Source of the DNA: Archangium lipolyticum
GTDB taxonomy: Bacteria; Myxococcota; Myxococcia; Myxococcales; Myxococcaceae
DNA length: 58,642 nt
Direction of reading: 5' to 3'
Assembly: GCF_024623785.1 (NCBI RefSeq)
Contig: NZ_JANKBZ010000051.1
Span: 1-58,642 of the forward strand
This document shows, piece after piece, positions 35,118-43,987 of this stretch; position 1 is the stretch's first letter, and the number at the start of each line of letters is the position of its first letter. Under the pieces are notes generated by a model, which had not been told where the DNA came from, ran no database searches, and saw nothing but the letters and a program-made list of their open reading frames with translations. Both the position numbers and the translations under genes were made by a program.

Positions 35118-36068
35118 GTGCGTGTCGGGTCGATGAGTCTCGCGGCGCGGTGGTGGTATGCCCTCAAGCCGGCGAGCTGGCCGAAGGTGTTCGTCCCGGC
35201 GCTGTTCGGACAGGCCGTGGGCGCCGCCACCACGGGCCGGCTGTCCGTGGGGGCGCTCGTCTTCGGCGCGGTGTGGATGCTCGCGGATGTCGCCTTCGTC
35301 GTGCTGCTCAACGACTGGGGGGATCGCGAGGTGGATGTCCTCAAGCGCCGCATGTTCCCCCAGGGCTGCTCGCCGAAGACGATTCCCGACGGCATCCTCC
35401 CCGCCGGGGCGGTGCTCGCCGCGGGCCTGGGGGCCGGCGTCGTGGCGCTGCTCGTGGCGTGGGCGGCGGGCCTCGCCCTGGGGCGTCCGTTGTTGTTGCC
35501 CCTCGCGGCGCTGGGGCTGTTCGTCTTCGTCGCCTATACGTTGCCGCCCCTGCGGCTGAACTACCGGGGCGGCGGTGAGCTGCTGGAGATGGTGGGCGTG
35601 GGGGGCGTGCTCCCCGCCCTGCATGCCTATGCCCAGTGTGGCGATTGGGCACCCGCGTGGTTGCTGGCACTGGCCCCGGGCATGCTGGCGCTGTCGCTGT
35701 CGAGCGCCCTGGCGAGCGGACTGTCGGACGAGGAGAGCGACCGGGCCGGAGGCAAGCGCACCTTCACCACGCTCCTAGGCAACGCGGCCGTCCGCGTGAG
35801 CGCGGAGGTGTTGCTCGCCCTGGGCGCGCTCCTCTGGCTCGTGGTGGCCTGTCTGACCGAGGACGCACCGCCGCCCGTCGCGGTGGTGCCGGCCGTACTG
35901 CTCACGTTACTCTTCGGAGGGCGCTCGGTGCGGAAGAGTCCGGGCGCGGTGACGAATGCCTTCGGCGCGCAGTCGGCGTACAAGGCGGAGCTCCATCGCG
36001 CCATCTGGTGGGGCACGGTCACATTGTCGGCGCTGGTACTCGTCGCGAGCTGGAGAGGGCCTGGGTGA
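35118..36068 (+). CDS. UbiA-family prenyltransferase 1
   Basis: 316 residues from a GTG with GGGAGG 4 nt upstream; the ATG at 35133 is an alternative. An integral membrane protein with about eight helices. The first Asp-rich motif NDWGDREVD matches UbiA NDxxDxxxD; the second, SDEESDRAGGKRTF, matches DxxxD. LPPLRLNYRGGGELLEMVG is a typical UbiA/MenA stretch. These enzymes attach a prenyl chain to an aromatic or other acceptor. The stop overlaps the next gene's GTG (GTGA). The acceptor is unknown. Confidence 0.85.
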   Translation: MRVGSMSLAARWWYALKPASWPKVFVPALFGQAVGAATTGRLSVGALVFGAVWMLADVAFVVLLNDWGDREVDVLKRRMFPQGCSPKTIPDGILPAGAVLAAGLGAGVVALLVAWAAGLALGRPLLLPLAALGLFVFVAYTLPPLRLNYRGGGELLEMVGVGGVLPALHAYAQCGDWAPAWLLALAPGMLALSLSSALASGLSDEESDRAGGKRTFTTLLGNAAVRVSAEVLLALGALLWLVVACLTEDAPPPVAVVPAVLLTLLFGGRSVRKSPGAVTNAFGAQSAYKAELHRAIWWGTVTLSALVLVASWRGPG

Positions 36069-36790
36069 GAGGACTGCCGGAAGACATCCTCGCGGGACTC
36101 GAGCGGTTGGCCCCGCTGGTCAGCGGGGGCGCCTCGCTCGACCCCAGCCGTCCGCGCGCGCTCCTCCCCGTGGAGCTGGCGGCGCGGGTGATGGACGGCC
36201 TGGGTGACGTGGAGCGGGCGCGGGCCTTCGCCGAGGGGCTGGGCGAAGTGGTGCGGGTCTTCGCGGAGGACTTCCCGGACAACATCTTCTGGGACCTCGA
36301 CTATCTGGCCTGCTGTATGTGGAACGCTGGCGGGCCGGGCGAGATAGAGGGCTTCGTGCGCCGGGTGGTGGTGCTGTGCCGTGGCTTCGGCAACAAGTCC
36401 GAGCTGCGCTTCCGTTACGCCCACGACTTCCTGTACGGCTACGACTGGGCCCGCTGGGTGGCGCGCCAGCCCGGGGACCGTGCGGGCATCGGGCCATTCG
36501 ACCTGGCGTTCTTCGACTATCTCGACGCCCGGCGCCAGACGTTGCTGGAGCTCATCGCCCGCAACGATGCCAAGTACGGGCAGCTCCAGGGCCCCGAGTT
36601 CCGCAACCCCTTCTTCTTCTGCCGCGAGCCTCGCGAGGAGGCGCACCTGCACCAGGTGCTCGCCCAGGCGGACCTCATCCCCGTCAAGGCCTGGCGGCTC
36701 GATGGCGAGCGGCGCTGGGACCTTCCCTTCACCGACCTGCGGACCGAGGCCGCGCGGCGTCTCGGCCTCGCGCGGGATGCCACGTCGTGA
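36065..36790 (+). CDS. conserved-looking unknown protein in prenyltransferase operon
   Basis: 241 residues, soluble, with no signal peptide or membrane helix. I do not recognise it. Visible landmarks are FPDNIFWDLDYLACCMWNAG, RFRYAHDFLYGYDWARW and FFDYLDARRQTLLELIARND, a helical, aromatic-rich sequence without metal or nucleotide motifs. Both ends overlap neighbouring genes by 4 nt (GTGA both times), so it is tightly co-translated between two UbiA enzymes and probably serves the same pathway. Confidence 0.75.
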   Translation: MRGLPEDILAGLERLAPLVSGGASLDPSRPRALLPVELAARVMDGLGDVERARAFAEGLGEVVRVFAEDFPDNIFWDLDYLACCMWNAGGPGEIEGFVRRVVVLCRGFGNKSELRFRYAHDFLYGYDWARWVARQPGDRAGIGPFDLAFFDYLDARRQTLLELIARNDAKYGQLQGPEFRNPFFFCREPREEAHLHQVLAQADLIPVKAWRLDGERRWDLPFTDLRTEAARRLGLARDATS

Positions 36791-37677
36791 GCCGGGCGTG
36801 GCTCCAGGCCTCGCGGCTCCCCTCCCAGTCGTACATCGCGCTCCCGCTGCTGCTCGGCCAGCTCGTCGCCGTGCGCATGCGGGGACAGTCGCTCGACCTC
36901 GGGACGCTGGTGGGGGTCCAGCTCTTCGGGCTGCTCGATCAGCTCTTCATCGTCTACGCCAATGACTGGGCGGATCAGGAGACCGACCGCCGCAACCGGA
37001 CGGCCACCGTCTTCTCCGGCGGCTCCCGCGTGCTCGTCGAGGGCCGACTCTCGCCGCGTGCGCTCGGGACGGCCGCCCTCGTCTGCGCGGGCTCGCTGCT
37101 GGCCGTGTCGGTGGGGCTGGCCGTGGCGCGTGGCGCACCGCTGCTCGTGCCGCTGGCCGTGCTGGCGCTGGGGCTGTTGTGGGCCTACAGCTATCCGCCG
37201 CTCCGGCTCTCCTATCGGGGCGGTGGTGAGTGGTTGCAGGTGATGGGCGTCGCCGGAGTGCTGCCACTCTATGGATACGTCGCGCAGGGCGGGGTCCTGG
37301 GGCACTTCCCCTGGGCGCTCGTCGTGCTCCTGCTGCCCACCCACCTGGCCTGTGCCATCGCCACCGCGCTCCCCGATGAGCCCTCGGACCGGGAGAGCGG
37401 CAAGCTCACGGTGCCCGCCCGGGTGGGCGGCGAGCGGGCCGCGTGGGGCATCCTGACGCTGAACGGGCTCACGTTGGCGCTGGCCCCGTTCGGCCTGGGC
37501 TCGGTGGGACTGCGCGCGGATGCGTGGTTGCTCGTTCCCGCGGTGGCGGCACTCGCGGTGCCGCTGGTGCGTCCCGCGCCGCCCGGCTCGAAGCGTGTCC
37601 AGGTCCGGGTCGCCGCCGCCATCACCGCCACCCTGGCGACGGTCGCGCTCCCGCTCATCGCCCTGGCGGCCAGCTGA
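36787..37677 (+). CDS. UbiA-family prenyltransferase 2
   Basis: 296 residues, about eight membrane helices. First motif YANDWADQETDRRNRT (NDxxDxxxD), second LPDEPSDRESGKLTVP (DxxxD), and YPPLRLSYRGGGEWLQVMG in between, close to MenA-type enzymes. It clearly resembles the first UbiA of the operon but is diverged, consistent with an old duplication and possibly different prenyl acceptors. GTG start overlaps the previous stop; the cyclase-like gene follows after 7 nt. Confidence 0.85.
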   Translation: MSRAWLQASRLPSQSYIALPLLLGQLVAVRMRGQSLDLGTLVGVQLFGLLDQLFIVYANDWADQETDRRNRTATVFSGGSRVLVEGRLSPRALGTAALVCAGSLLAVSVGLAVARGAPLLVPLAVLALGLLWAYSYPPLRLSYRGGGEWLQVMGVAGVLPLYGYVAQGGVLGHFPWALVVLLLPTHLACAIATALPDEPSDRESGKLTVPARVGGERAAWGILTLNGLTLALAPFGLGSVGLRADAWLLVPAVAALAVPLVRPAPPGSKRVQVRVAAAITATLATVALPLIALAAS

Positions 37678-37684
37678 GGGCCCC

Positions 37685-38383
37685 ATGACGTACGAGTTCC
37701 TGGTGCTGGCGCTCCTGTTCCTGGTTCCGGGAGCCCTCATCTGGCTCGTGCGCGCGGATCTGCGCGGGTTGATGGGACGGGTGGCGCTGGCCTCGCTCCC
37801 GTTCGCGGCGACCGAGTGGCTGTTCTATCCGGAGTATTGGGCCCCACGGTTCCTGTTCGACCTGGCGGACCGGATCGGCTTCGGCATCGAGGACGTGCTG
37901 TTCGTCGTCGGGCTCGGTGCCTTCTCCTGCAGTGCGTACGCGGTGGCGTTCCGCCGGACGGTGGTGCCCCTGGGCGGGAGCGTGCGGCCGTGGACTCGGG
38001 CCGTGGGGGCCATCGTCGCCCTGCTGGCGGTGGCCGGGCTGTTGCTCGCCCTGGGCGTGCCCATCCTCTACGCCTCGGTGCTGGCGATGGTGGGGATGGT
38101 GGTGGGGTTCCTGGTGATGCGCCCGGACCTGGTGGCGCCGAGCCTGCTGGGCGCGCTGGTGTCGGCGGCCATCTACCTCGGGCTGTGTCTGGTCTTCGAG
38201 TGGCTCGTCCCCGGTGTCTTCGAGCGCACGTGGAGGCCGAGCCTCCTGCTGCGGGGCAGGTTGCTCGGCGTTCCGCTGGATGAGCTGCTGTATGGGTGGG
38301 GCTCGGGGTTGGCCGCGACGGCTTTTCCGGCCTGGGCCTTCGGGCTGCGGTTCGCGCCGCTCACGGAGACGCGTTCAGGGTAG
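37685..38383 (+). CDS. lycopene-cyclase-domain-like membrane protein
   Basis: 232 residues, about seven membrane helices. ATEWLFYPEYWAPRFLFD followed by IGFGIEDVLFVVGLGAFSC resembles the repeat of heterodimeric CrtY-type lycopene cyclase domains (acidic residues after an aromatic-Pro cluster); LDELLYGWGSG near the end may be the second copy. Its place after two UbiA genes suggests cyclisation of an isoprenoid. No phytoene synthase or desaturase is in the window, so a carotenoid role is not shown. The end overlaps the convergent PLP gene by 9 nt. Confidence 0.6.
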   Translation: MTYEFLVLALLFLVPGALIWLVRADLRGLMGRVALASLPFAATEWLFYPEYWAPRFLFDLADRIGFGIEDVLFVVGLGAFSCSAYAVAFRRTVVPLGGSVRPWTRAVGAIVALLAVAGLLLALGVPILYASVLAMVGMVVGFLVMRPDLVAPSLLGALVSAAIYLGLCLVFEWLVPGVFERTWRPSLLLRGRLLGVPLDELLYGWGSGLAATAFPAWAFGLRFAPLTETRSG

Positions 38384-39565
38384 CGCGTCCAGCGCGGCGA
38401 GGAGCCGGTCCACGTCCTCGAGCGTGTTGTAGTGCAGCAGCGAGACGCGCACCGCGCCCTCGGGCATGAGGCCCAGCGCCTGCATGGACAGGGTGGCGTA
38501 GTAGTGGCCCGCGGCCACGCCCACTCCCCGTTGGGCGAGGTGCTCGGCCACAGCGCGCGGCGCGACTCCGGGCACGTTGAAGCAGAAGGTGGCCGTCCGG
38601 CCCTTGGGCTCGGGGATGCCGTACAGCCGCACGCGCGGGTGGGCACGCAGCCGCTCCAGCGCGGACTCCAGCAGCGGGCGCTCCAGGGACTCGATGCGGC
38701 GCCAGGCCCGCTCCAGTCCCGCGCGCCCGGGCTGCCCGTCACCGAGCACCTCGCGCACGTAGCGCAGCGTGCCCAGCCAACCCGCGAGAGCCTCGTGGTT
38801 GGCGGTGCCGGGCTCGAACTTCTGGGGGCTGTCGTCGGGGACGAACCACAGCTTGTCCGCGGGCAGCCGGGGCAGCAGCTCGCGGCGCACGTACAGGCAG
38901 CCCAGGTGCGGTCCGAAGACCTTGTACGGGGAGAACACGGCGAAGTCCGCGTCCCAGCCCTTCATGTCGGGCAGCTGGTGCGGGCTGGAGTGCACCGCGT
39001 CGATGATGCTCCACGCGCCCACGGAGTGGGCCAGCGCGGTGGCACCGGCCACGTCTGGCATCGTGCCCACCGAGTTGGCGGCGGCCGTCACCGCGACCAG
39101 CCGGGTGCGCGAGGTGAGCAGCGCGCGCAGATCCTCGAGCTCCAGGCGCCCCTCGGGCCAGTGCGCGCGCCACACCTTCACCACCGCGCCCTGGGCCTCC
39201 AGCCAGCGCCAGGGGCTGGCGTTGGACTCGTGCTCGAGCTCCGAGATGACGATTTCGTCCCCGGGCTGGAACAGGCGGGAGAAGGCGCGCGAGAGCTGGA
39301 AGGTGAGGGCGGTCGCGCTGGTGCCGAGCATGACCTCCTCGGGCTGACAGTGGAGGAATCCGGCGGTGGCGGCGCGGGCCTGGGCCTTCACCTCGGTGGC
39401 GCGCACGGAGGCCTCGTAGGGCTGGCCCACGTTGCAGCTGCCGCTGGTGAGGAACCGGGTGATGGCGTCGATGGTGTGCGAGGGCACCTGCGCACCGGCG
39501 GCGTTGTCGATGTAGCTGAAGCCCGACCGCAAGGCGGGGAAGTGCTCGGCGAAGGGGGAGGTCAT
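38375..39565 (-). CDS. class V aminotransferase / cysteine desulfurase-like PLP enzyme
   Basis: 396 residues starting MTSPFAEHFPALRSG. Fold-type I PLP enzyme: YIDNAAGAQVP, ELEHESNASPWRW, IIDAVHSSPHQLPD (PLP-ring Asp and His) and the PLP Lys in VFSPYKVFGPHLG. It is like the cysteine-desulfurase-like SufS relatives that lack the Cys loop; no active-site Cys loop is clear near the end, so desulfurase activity is doubtful. An ATG 15 nt upstream is a weaker start. Confidence 0.85.
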   Translation of the reverse strand: MTSPFAEHFPALRSGFSYIDNAAGAQVPSHTIDAITRFLTSGSCNVGQPYEASVRATEVKAQARAATAGFLHCQPEEVMLGTSATALTFQLSRAFSRLFQPGDEIVISELEHESNASPWRWLEAQGAVVKVWRAHWPEGRLELEDLRALLTSRTRLVAVTAAANSVGTMPDVAGATALAHSVGAWSIIDAVHSSPHQLPDMKGWDADFAVFSPYKVFGPHLGCLYVRRELLPRLPADKLWFVPDDSPQKFEPGTANHEALAGWLGTLRYVREVLGDGQPGRAGLERAWRRIESLERPLLESALERLRAHPRVRLYGIPEPKGRTATFCFNVPGVAPRAVAEHLAQRGVGVAAGHYYATLSMQALGLMPEGAVRVSLLHYNTLEDVDRLLAALDALP

Positions 39566-39618
39566 GACGCGCGGGAGCATAGCCTTGGGCGGGGTACGCC
39601 GGTACGCTCCGCCGCCCT

Positions 39619-40653
39619 ATGCGCGTCATCACTCAGCAGGCGTTTGGTGGAGTCGAGCAGTTGGTGGAAGAAGACTGGCCCCTGCCCGAGCCGGGCCCCG
39701 GGGAGGTGCGGGTCCGCATCCGGGCCGCGTCCTTCAATCCCATCGATGTCTACTTCCGCCGGGGAGGCTTCGGGGGCCGGTTGCCGCAGGTCCTGGGGCG
39801 GGACTTCTCGGGCGTGGTGGACGCGCTGGGCGAGGGCGTGAAGGGACTCGCCGTGGGTGACGCGGTGTATTGCTACCGCGCGGGGCAGGGCAGCAATGGC
39901 TCACACGCGGAGTACATCTGCATGCCGGCGTTGCTGGTGCTCCCCAAGCCCGCGCGTCTGGGTTTCCTCGAGGCGGCCGCACTGCCCGTGGTGGCGCTCA
40001 CGGCATGGCAGTCCGTCGCCCGGGCGCGCGTCCAGCGGGGCGAGGCCGTCTTCGTCGCCGGAGGCTCGGGAGGCGTGGGGTCCATGGCACTCCAAATACT
40101 TCGCCACCTGGGCGCTCACCCCCTCCTGACCACGGCCGGCGGCGACGCGAGCGCCGACTACCTGGTGCGGCAGCTGGGCGTGGAGCCCGGCCACATCCTC
40201 CGCTACCGCGGGCTGTCACGGGAGCGGTTGCTCTCGGAGGTGCTGGCGATGAACGGCGGACGGCACGTCCCCGTGGCCCTGGACTTCGTCGGCGGCACCA
40301 TGAAGGAGCTGTGCTTCGACGTGGCGGCGGTGGAGGGGCGCGTGGTGTCCATCGTGGAGGAGCCCGCGGACTCCCCCATCAACCTCTGGGACGAGGCGCG
40401 CAGCCCGCTCATCCTCCGCTCGCTGGAGTTCCACTTCATCCAGCTCGGCGCGCGGGCCCTGTACGCCCCGCGCGAGACATGGAGCGTCTACCGCGAGCAG
40501 CTCGGGACGATTTCCCGGCTCATCGAGGAGGGCGCCCTGAATCCACCCGCGGTGCGCTCCGTGGGCCCGCTGTCGGCGGTCTCGGTGCGCGAGGCCCACC
40601 GGTTGCTCGAGGAGGGCCGCGTGCAGGGGAAGCTCGTCGTGGAGTGCGGCTGA
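39619..40653 (+). CDS. zinc-independent MDR quinone-oxidoreductase-like enzyme
   Basis: 344 residues of the medium-chain reductase superfamily. GroES-like N-terminus with ASFNPIDVYFRRGGF and GRDFSGVV; cofactor loop VFVAGGSGGVGSMALQ (NADPH-type). No zinc-ligand Cys set is present, as in quinone oxidoreductases. Likely reduces an activated enone or quinone. Starts 53 nt from the divergent PLP gene start, so they may share a regulatory region. Confidence 0.85.
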   Translation: MRVITQQAFGGVEQLVEEDWPLPEPGPGEVRVRIRAASFNPIDVYFRRGGFGGRLPQVLGRDFSGVVDALGEGVKGLAVGDAVYCYRAGQGSNGSHAEYICMPALLVLPKPARLGFLEAAALPVVALTAWQSVARARVQRGEAVFVAGGSGGVGSMALQILRHLGAHPLLTTAGGDASADYLVRQLGVEPGHILRYRGLSRERLLSEVLAMNGGRHVPVALDFVGGTMKELCFDVAAVEGRVVSIVEEPADSPINLWDEARSPLILRSLEFHFIQLGARALYAPRETWSVYREQLGTISRLIEEGALNPPAVRSVGPLSAVSVREAHRLLEEGRVQGKLVVECG

Positions 40654-40704
40654 GCTTCCCGCGTCTGGCTCTTGGGACGCTGCTGGAAAAGTGCAGCGAG
40701 GGCG

Positions 40705-41232
40705 TCAGTGCAGCGAGGGGCCGGCCTCGTCGAGGTTCACCTTCTCGTTGTCGCCCGGACGGTACGGCTCGCCGGTGATGACACCCTTCACGAAGCCCAC
40801 CAGCTGCACCATGCGGCTGTTGGGGGTGTCCCAGTACTCGGCCTTGTTCACCTGGACACAGAGGAGCGCGAGCTCGGGGTCATCGAGCCCTTCGGGGAAC
40901 CAGGCCTTGAGGGTGGGGTTCCACAGCTCGCGGGCCTTCTCCTTGTCGAGCACCAGACGGGCCAGGCCGCTCACCGACACGTAGCGGTCCCGTCCCGGCT
41001 CCGAGTACGAGAGGTTGACGTGATGGTCCCGCTCCACCGCGTCCACCTTGGGCGAGTGCTCGCGGGTGAAGAACCACAGCTCTCCATCGAAGTCCCGGTC
41101 GTGGGTCCACATGGGGCGGCTGCGCAGGGTGCCGTCCTCCTCGACCGTCGTCATCATCGCGACCTTGATGCCGTGGATGAGCTCGCTCAGGTGCGCGATG
41201 GGGTCCTTCTTCTCCGTCTTCTTCGTGGCCAT
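40705..41232 (-). CDS. pyridoxamine-5'-phosphate-oxidase-like stress protein
   Basis: 175 residues starting MATKKTEKKDPIAHL; GGGAGG 5 nt upstream supports this start. Split-barrel flavin fold of the general stress protein 26 type: VAMMTTVEEDGTLRSRPM, ELWFFTREHSPKV and VNLSYSEPGRDRYVSVSG. Family members bind FMN or FAD and are made in stress. It faces the MDR gene tail-to-tail. Confidence 0.88.
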   Translation of the reverse strand: MATKKTEKKDPIAHLSELIHGIKVAMMTTVEEDGTLRSRPMWTHDRDFDGELWFFTREHSPKVDAVERDHHVNLSYSEPGRDRYVSVSGLARLVLDKEKARELWNPTLKAWFPEGLDDPELALLCVQVNKAEYWDTPNSRMVQLVGFVKGVITGEPYRPGDNEKVNLDEAGPSLH

Positions 41233-41595
41233 TCCTGCCTCCCGAGCCCTCACGGTAAGCAGGGAGGGAGAGGGTGGCAGGAGCGCGCATGTCGCTCCCT
41301 CGTCCGCCCGTCAGGTGGGCCTCTGCGTGAAGCTCTCACTCGGCGGGTGTTGCTTCCCAGGCAACTCATGCGCGGTGCCCGGAAGGCAACTATCAGACGC
41401 TGAGCGTGGCGTTCTTCACATTTGAGAAAGCGTTGCGCGATTGCTCCTGTACGCGGAGTATTGGAACCTTCGCGCCAGTCGTGTGTCCGCGAGGGCTCGC
41501 TCTCGGCGTCGCTGTGCAGGCGGGCAGGCCCTTATGTACTCTGTGATGACTGTTCATCACGGCCTCGGCCGGACTCTTCGAACAGGGGGACAGTA
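41233..41595. other. gene-free region with an inverted repeat
   Basis: No reading frame here is convincing. The main feature is the 18-nt inverted repeat GTGATGACTGTTCATCAC at 41543-41560 (7-bp arms, 4-nt centre), about 35 nt before the start of the next gene and right after a weak TATGTA (41533-41538). It looks like an operator for that gene. The rest shows nothing clear. Confidence 0.55.
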
Positions 41596-41937
41596 ATGGC
41601 TGGCATCCTGGGCATCGAGGGCCTGTCTACTGCACAGGTCCAGGAAGAGTTGCGACGTGGGGGAAGATTCGTGGTCTTCGAGTACTGCGTGTCCTTCTTC
41701 GTCACGACGACGCGTCGCTCCTCGGACGTCTACTTCGTCCGGGCCGGACAGGGCACGTTTGGCCTGAGCCTTGGCTATACGCTGCTGTCGCTGTTGCTCG
41801 GCTGGTGGGGCCTGCCGTGGGGGTTCGTCTATACGCCCCTGGTCCTGGCCACGAACCTGTTGGGAGGCAGGGACGTGACGGCGATGGTGGTGCCCTCGCT
41901 GCTCGCGCCCCGGTACGACCCGCGCCTGGGTTGCTAG
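41596..41937 (+). CDS. small hypothetical protein with hydrophobic segment
   Basis: 113 residues starting MAGILGIEGLSTAQVQEEL; AGGGGGA just upstream supports the ATG. N-terminal soluble part, then FVVFEYCVSFFVTTTRRSS and a hydrophobic stretch (TLLSLLLGWWGLPWGFVYTP) that likely inserts in the membrane, then a short tail. I do not recognise the family. Preceded by an inverted repeat that may regulate it. Confidence 0.7.
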   Translation: MAGILGIEGLSTAQVQEELRRGGRFVVFEYCVSFFVTTTRRSSDVYFVRAGQGTFGLSLGYTLLSLLLGWWGLPWGFVYTPLVLATNLLGGRDVTAMVVPSLLAPRYDPRLGC

Positions 41938-41948
41938 CCACCGCGCGC

Positions 41949-43850
41949 TCACATCACCGCTTCCCACGAGAAATGGGACATGAGGATGGAGCGCCGGCCC
42001 AGGTGGTAGGTGAGCGCGAAGTCCGCGTAGTCGTATGCGCCGGGCCGCGGGAGCTGGAAGCTGCGGCCCGCTGAGAGCTGGGCACACGAGGCCACCAGGG
42101 CCATGTGCGTGAAGGCTTGCGGGAAATTGCCCATCGCCTCGCCCGTGCCCGGCACCGCCTCCTCCGCGTAGAGGCCCACGTCGTTGGCCAGGCTCAGCAG
42201 GTGGCGCAGCAACTCCTCCGCCTCCTGCGTCCGACCCGAGTGCACCAGCACGTCGTGCAACCAGAAGGAGCACAGCAGGAAGGTGGCCTCCCCGCCGCTC
42301 AGCCCGTCCGGGGCGTGGTAGCGGAAGAGCAGCCCGTCGCGCTCCAGCGTCTGGCGCACCTTGTCCACCGTGCGGCTCACCAGCGGGTGGGCCGACGGGA
42401 GGAAGCCGAGCGCGGGCAGTTGCAGCACCGACGCATCCGCCCTGTCCGAGCCCACCGCCTGGGCGAACCACCCGGTGCGCGCGCCCTCGCGCAGCAGGTA
42501 CTCGCGCAGCAGCATGCGCTCACGCGACCAGCGCCCCACCGCCGCCGGCAACCGCCGCGCCCGCGCGATGCGCAGCCCCCGGTCCACCGCCACCCAGCAC
42601 AGCAGCTTCGAGTGGATGAAGTGCCGGGGCTCGTCGCGGATCTCCCACAGGCCCTGATCCGGCTCGCGCCAGCGCTCGCACACGCCGTCCACCAGCCCGC
42701 GCAGGAAGTCCCACGCCTCCCCCGTCATCCGCCCGCCCATCTTCGAGAAGAGCCACGCCCCCTCGAGCATCTCCCCGAAGACGTCGAGCTGGAGCTGCTT
42801 CACCGCTCCGTTGCCCACGCGCACCGGCCGTGCACCCTGGTGGCCCTCCAGGTGGGTCAGCTCCACCTCCGGCAGCCGCCGGTGGCCGCGGATGCCGTAC
42901 ATGATTTGAACGTCCTCGGGCCGGCCCGCGCTGGTGCGCCCCATCCAGTGCCGGAAGGCGATGGTTTCCTCCCGGTAGCCCAGGAGCATCAGCGAGATGA
43001 GCGTGAGCGTGGTGTCCCGCAGCCAGGTGTAGCGGTAGTCCCAGTTGCGCACGCCGCCCGGCTCCTCGGGCAGGGACGTGGTGGGGGCCGCGACGATGGC
43101 GCCCGAGGGCGCGTACGTGAGCGCCTTGAGCACCAGCGCAGAGCGGCGCACCGCCTGCGTGTACTCGCCCTCGTAGGCGCAGTGGGAGATCCACTCGCGC
43201 CAGAATGTGATGGTCTCCTCCAGCCGCCGGCGCATCGCGTTCTGGTCCGGCATGTCCTCCAGACCGCGCTGGACGAGCGAGGGCGTCCACGCCGCCTCCA
43301 CCCAGACCTCGTCTCCGGGCCGCAGGTGCCAGCGGGCGCGCAGGGCGTTCTCGTGCGCGGAGAGCGGGCGCGTGGCCGTCACCCACAGCGCGTCCGCGCC
43401 GCCCACCAGCTCCGCCGTCCGAGGCGAGGTGAGGCGGATGTGTGGCACGAAGGCCCCGTACTCGAAGCGCGGCGCCACCACCATGCGTGCATCCACCTCG
43501 CCACCGACACAGCGCAGCCGCCGCAGCAGCGAGTGCCGCGTCCCCACGCGCGAGCTGCGCGCCAGCGCGAGGCGCACGGGCATGCAGTCCGTCACCTCCA
43601 GCACGCCGGTGGGCGTGGTGAAGGTGGTGACGAGCACGTTGGTGTCGTCGATGTAGCGGCGCCTGGACTGGTAGGGGCCCTCGGGGCTCACCCGGAAGGA
43701 GCCCCCCTTGCGCAGGTCGAGGAGGCGGCAGAACACCGCGGCGGAGTCGAACCGGGGGAAGCACGCCCAGTCGATGGAGCCATCACGGCCCACCAGCGCC
43801 GCGGAGTGGCAGTCGCCCAGCAGGGCGTAGTCGTCGATGCGCTGCCGCAT
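41949..43850 (-). CDS. glycoside hydrolase family 15 (glucoamylase/trehalase-like)
   Basis: 633 residues starting MRQRIDDYALLGDCHSAAL, with GGGGGA 4 nt upstream, preferred over a Met 45 nt further up that lacks a site. GH15 layout: N-terminal beta-sandwich with SIDWACFPRFDS, then the (alpha/alpha)6 barrel with NWDYRYTWLRD, VQIMYGIRGHR and MGNFPQAFTHMAL (second catalytic Glu region is GEAMGNF). Bacterial GH15 enzymes of this type include trehalases and glucoamylases; which one is not clear. No signal peptide, so likely cytoplasmic. Confidence 0.88.
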   Translation of the reverse strand: MRQRIDDYALLGDCHSAALVGRDGSIDWACFPRFDSAAVFCRLLDLRKGGSFRVSPEGPYQSRRRYIDDTNVLVTTFTTPTGVLEVTDCMPVRLALARSSRVGTRHSLLRRLRCVGGEVDARMVVAPRFEYGAFVPHIRLTSPRTAELVGGADALWVTATRPLSAHENALRARWHLRPGDEVWVEAAWTPSLVQRGLEDMPDQNAMRRRLEETITFWREWISHCAYEGEYTQAVRRSALVLKALTYAPSGAIVAAPTTSLPEEPGGVRNWDYRYTWLRDTTLTLISLMLLGYREETIAFRHWMGRTSAGRPEDVQIMYGIRGHRRLPEVELTHLEGHQGARPVRVGNGAVKQLQLDVFGEMLEGAWLFSKMGGRMTGEAWDFLRGLVDGVCERWREPDQGLWEIRDEPRHFIHSKLLCWVAVDRGLRIARARRLPAAVGRWSRERMLLREYLLREGARTGWFAQAVGSDRADASVLQLPALGFLPSAHPLVSRTVDKVRQTLERDGLLFRYHAPDGLSGGEATFLLCSFWLHDVLVHSGRTQEAEELLRHLLSLANDVGLYAEEAVPGTGEAMGNFPQAFTHMALVASCAQLSAGRSFQLPRPGAYDYADFALTYHLGRRSILMSHFSWEAVM

Positions 43851-43987
43851 TCCATCCCCCGTGGCCCCTCCACGGCCTGGAGCCTTCACCGTCATTGAGT
43901 ACGGCCGGGAACCGTTGCAACAAGGAGGCGAGCGCTCCTGGCGGGGGAATGCCCGGTCTCCTTCCGGGCGGGTGCGCTCCGGGGTGT

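Noticed and set aside
42105-43898. 597-residue plus-strand frame
   Set aside because: Antisense to the GH15 gene; composition typical of a shadow frame.
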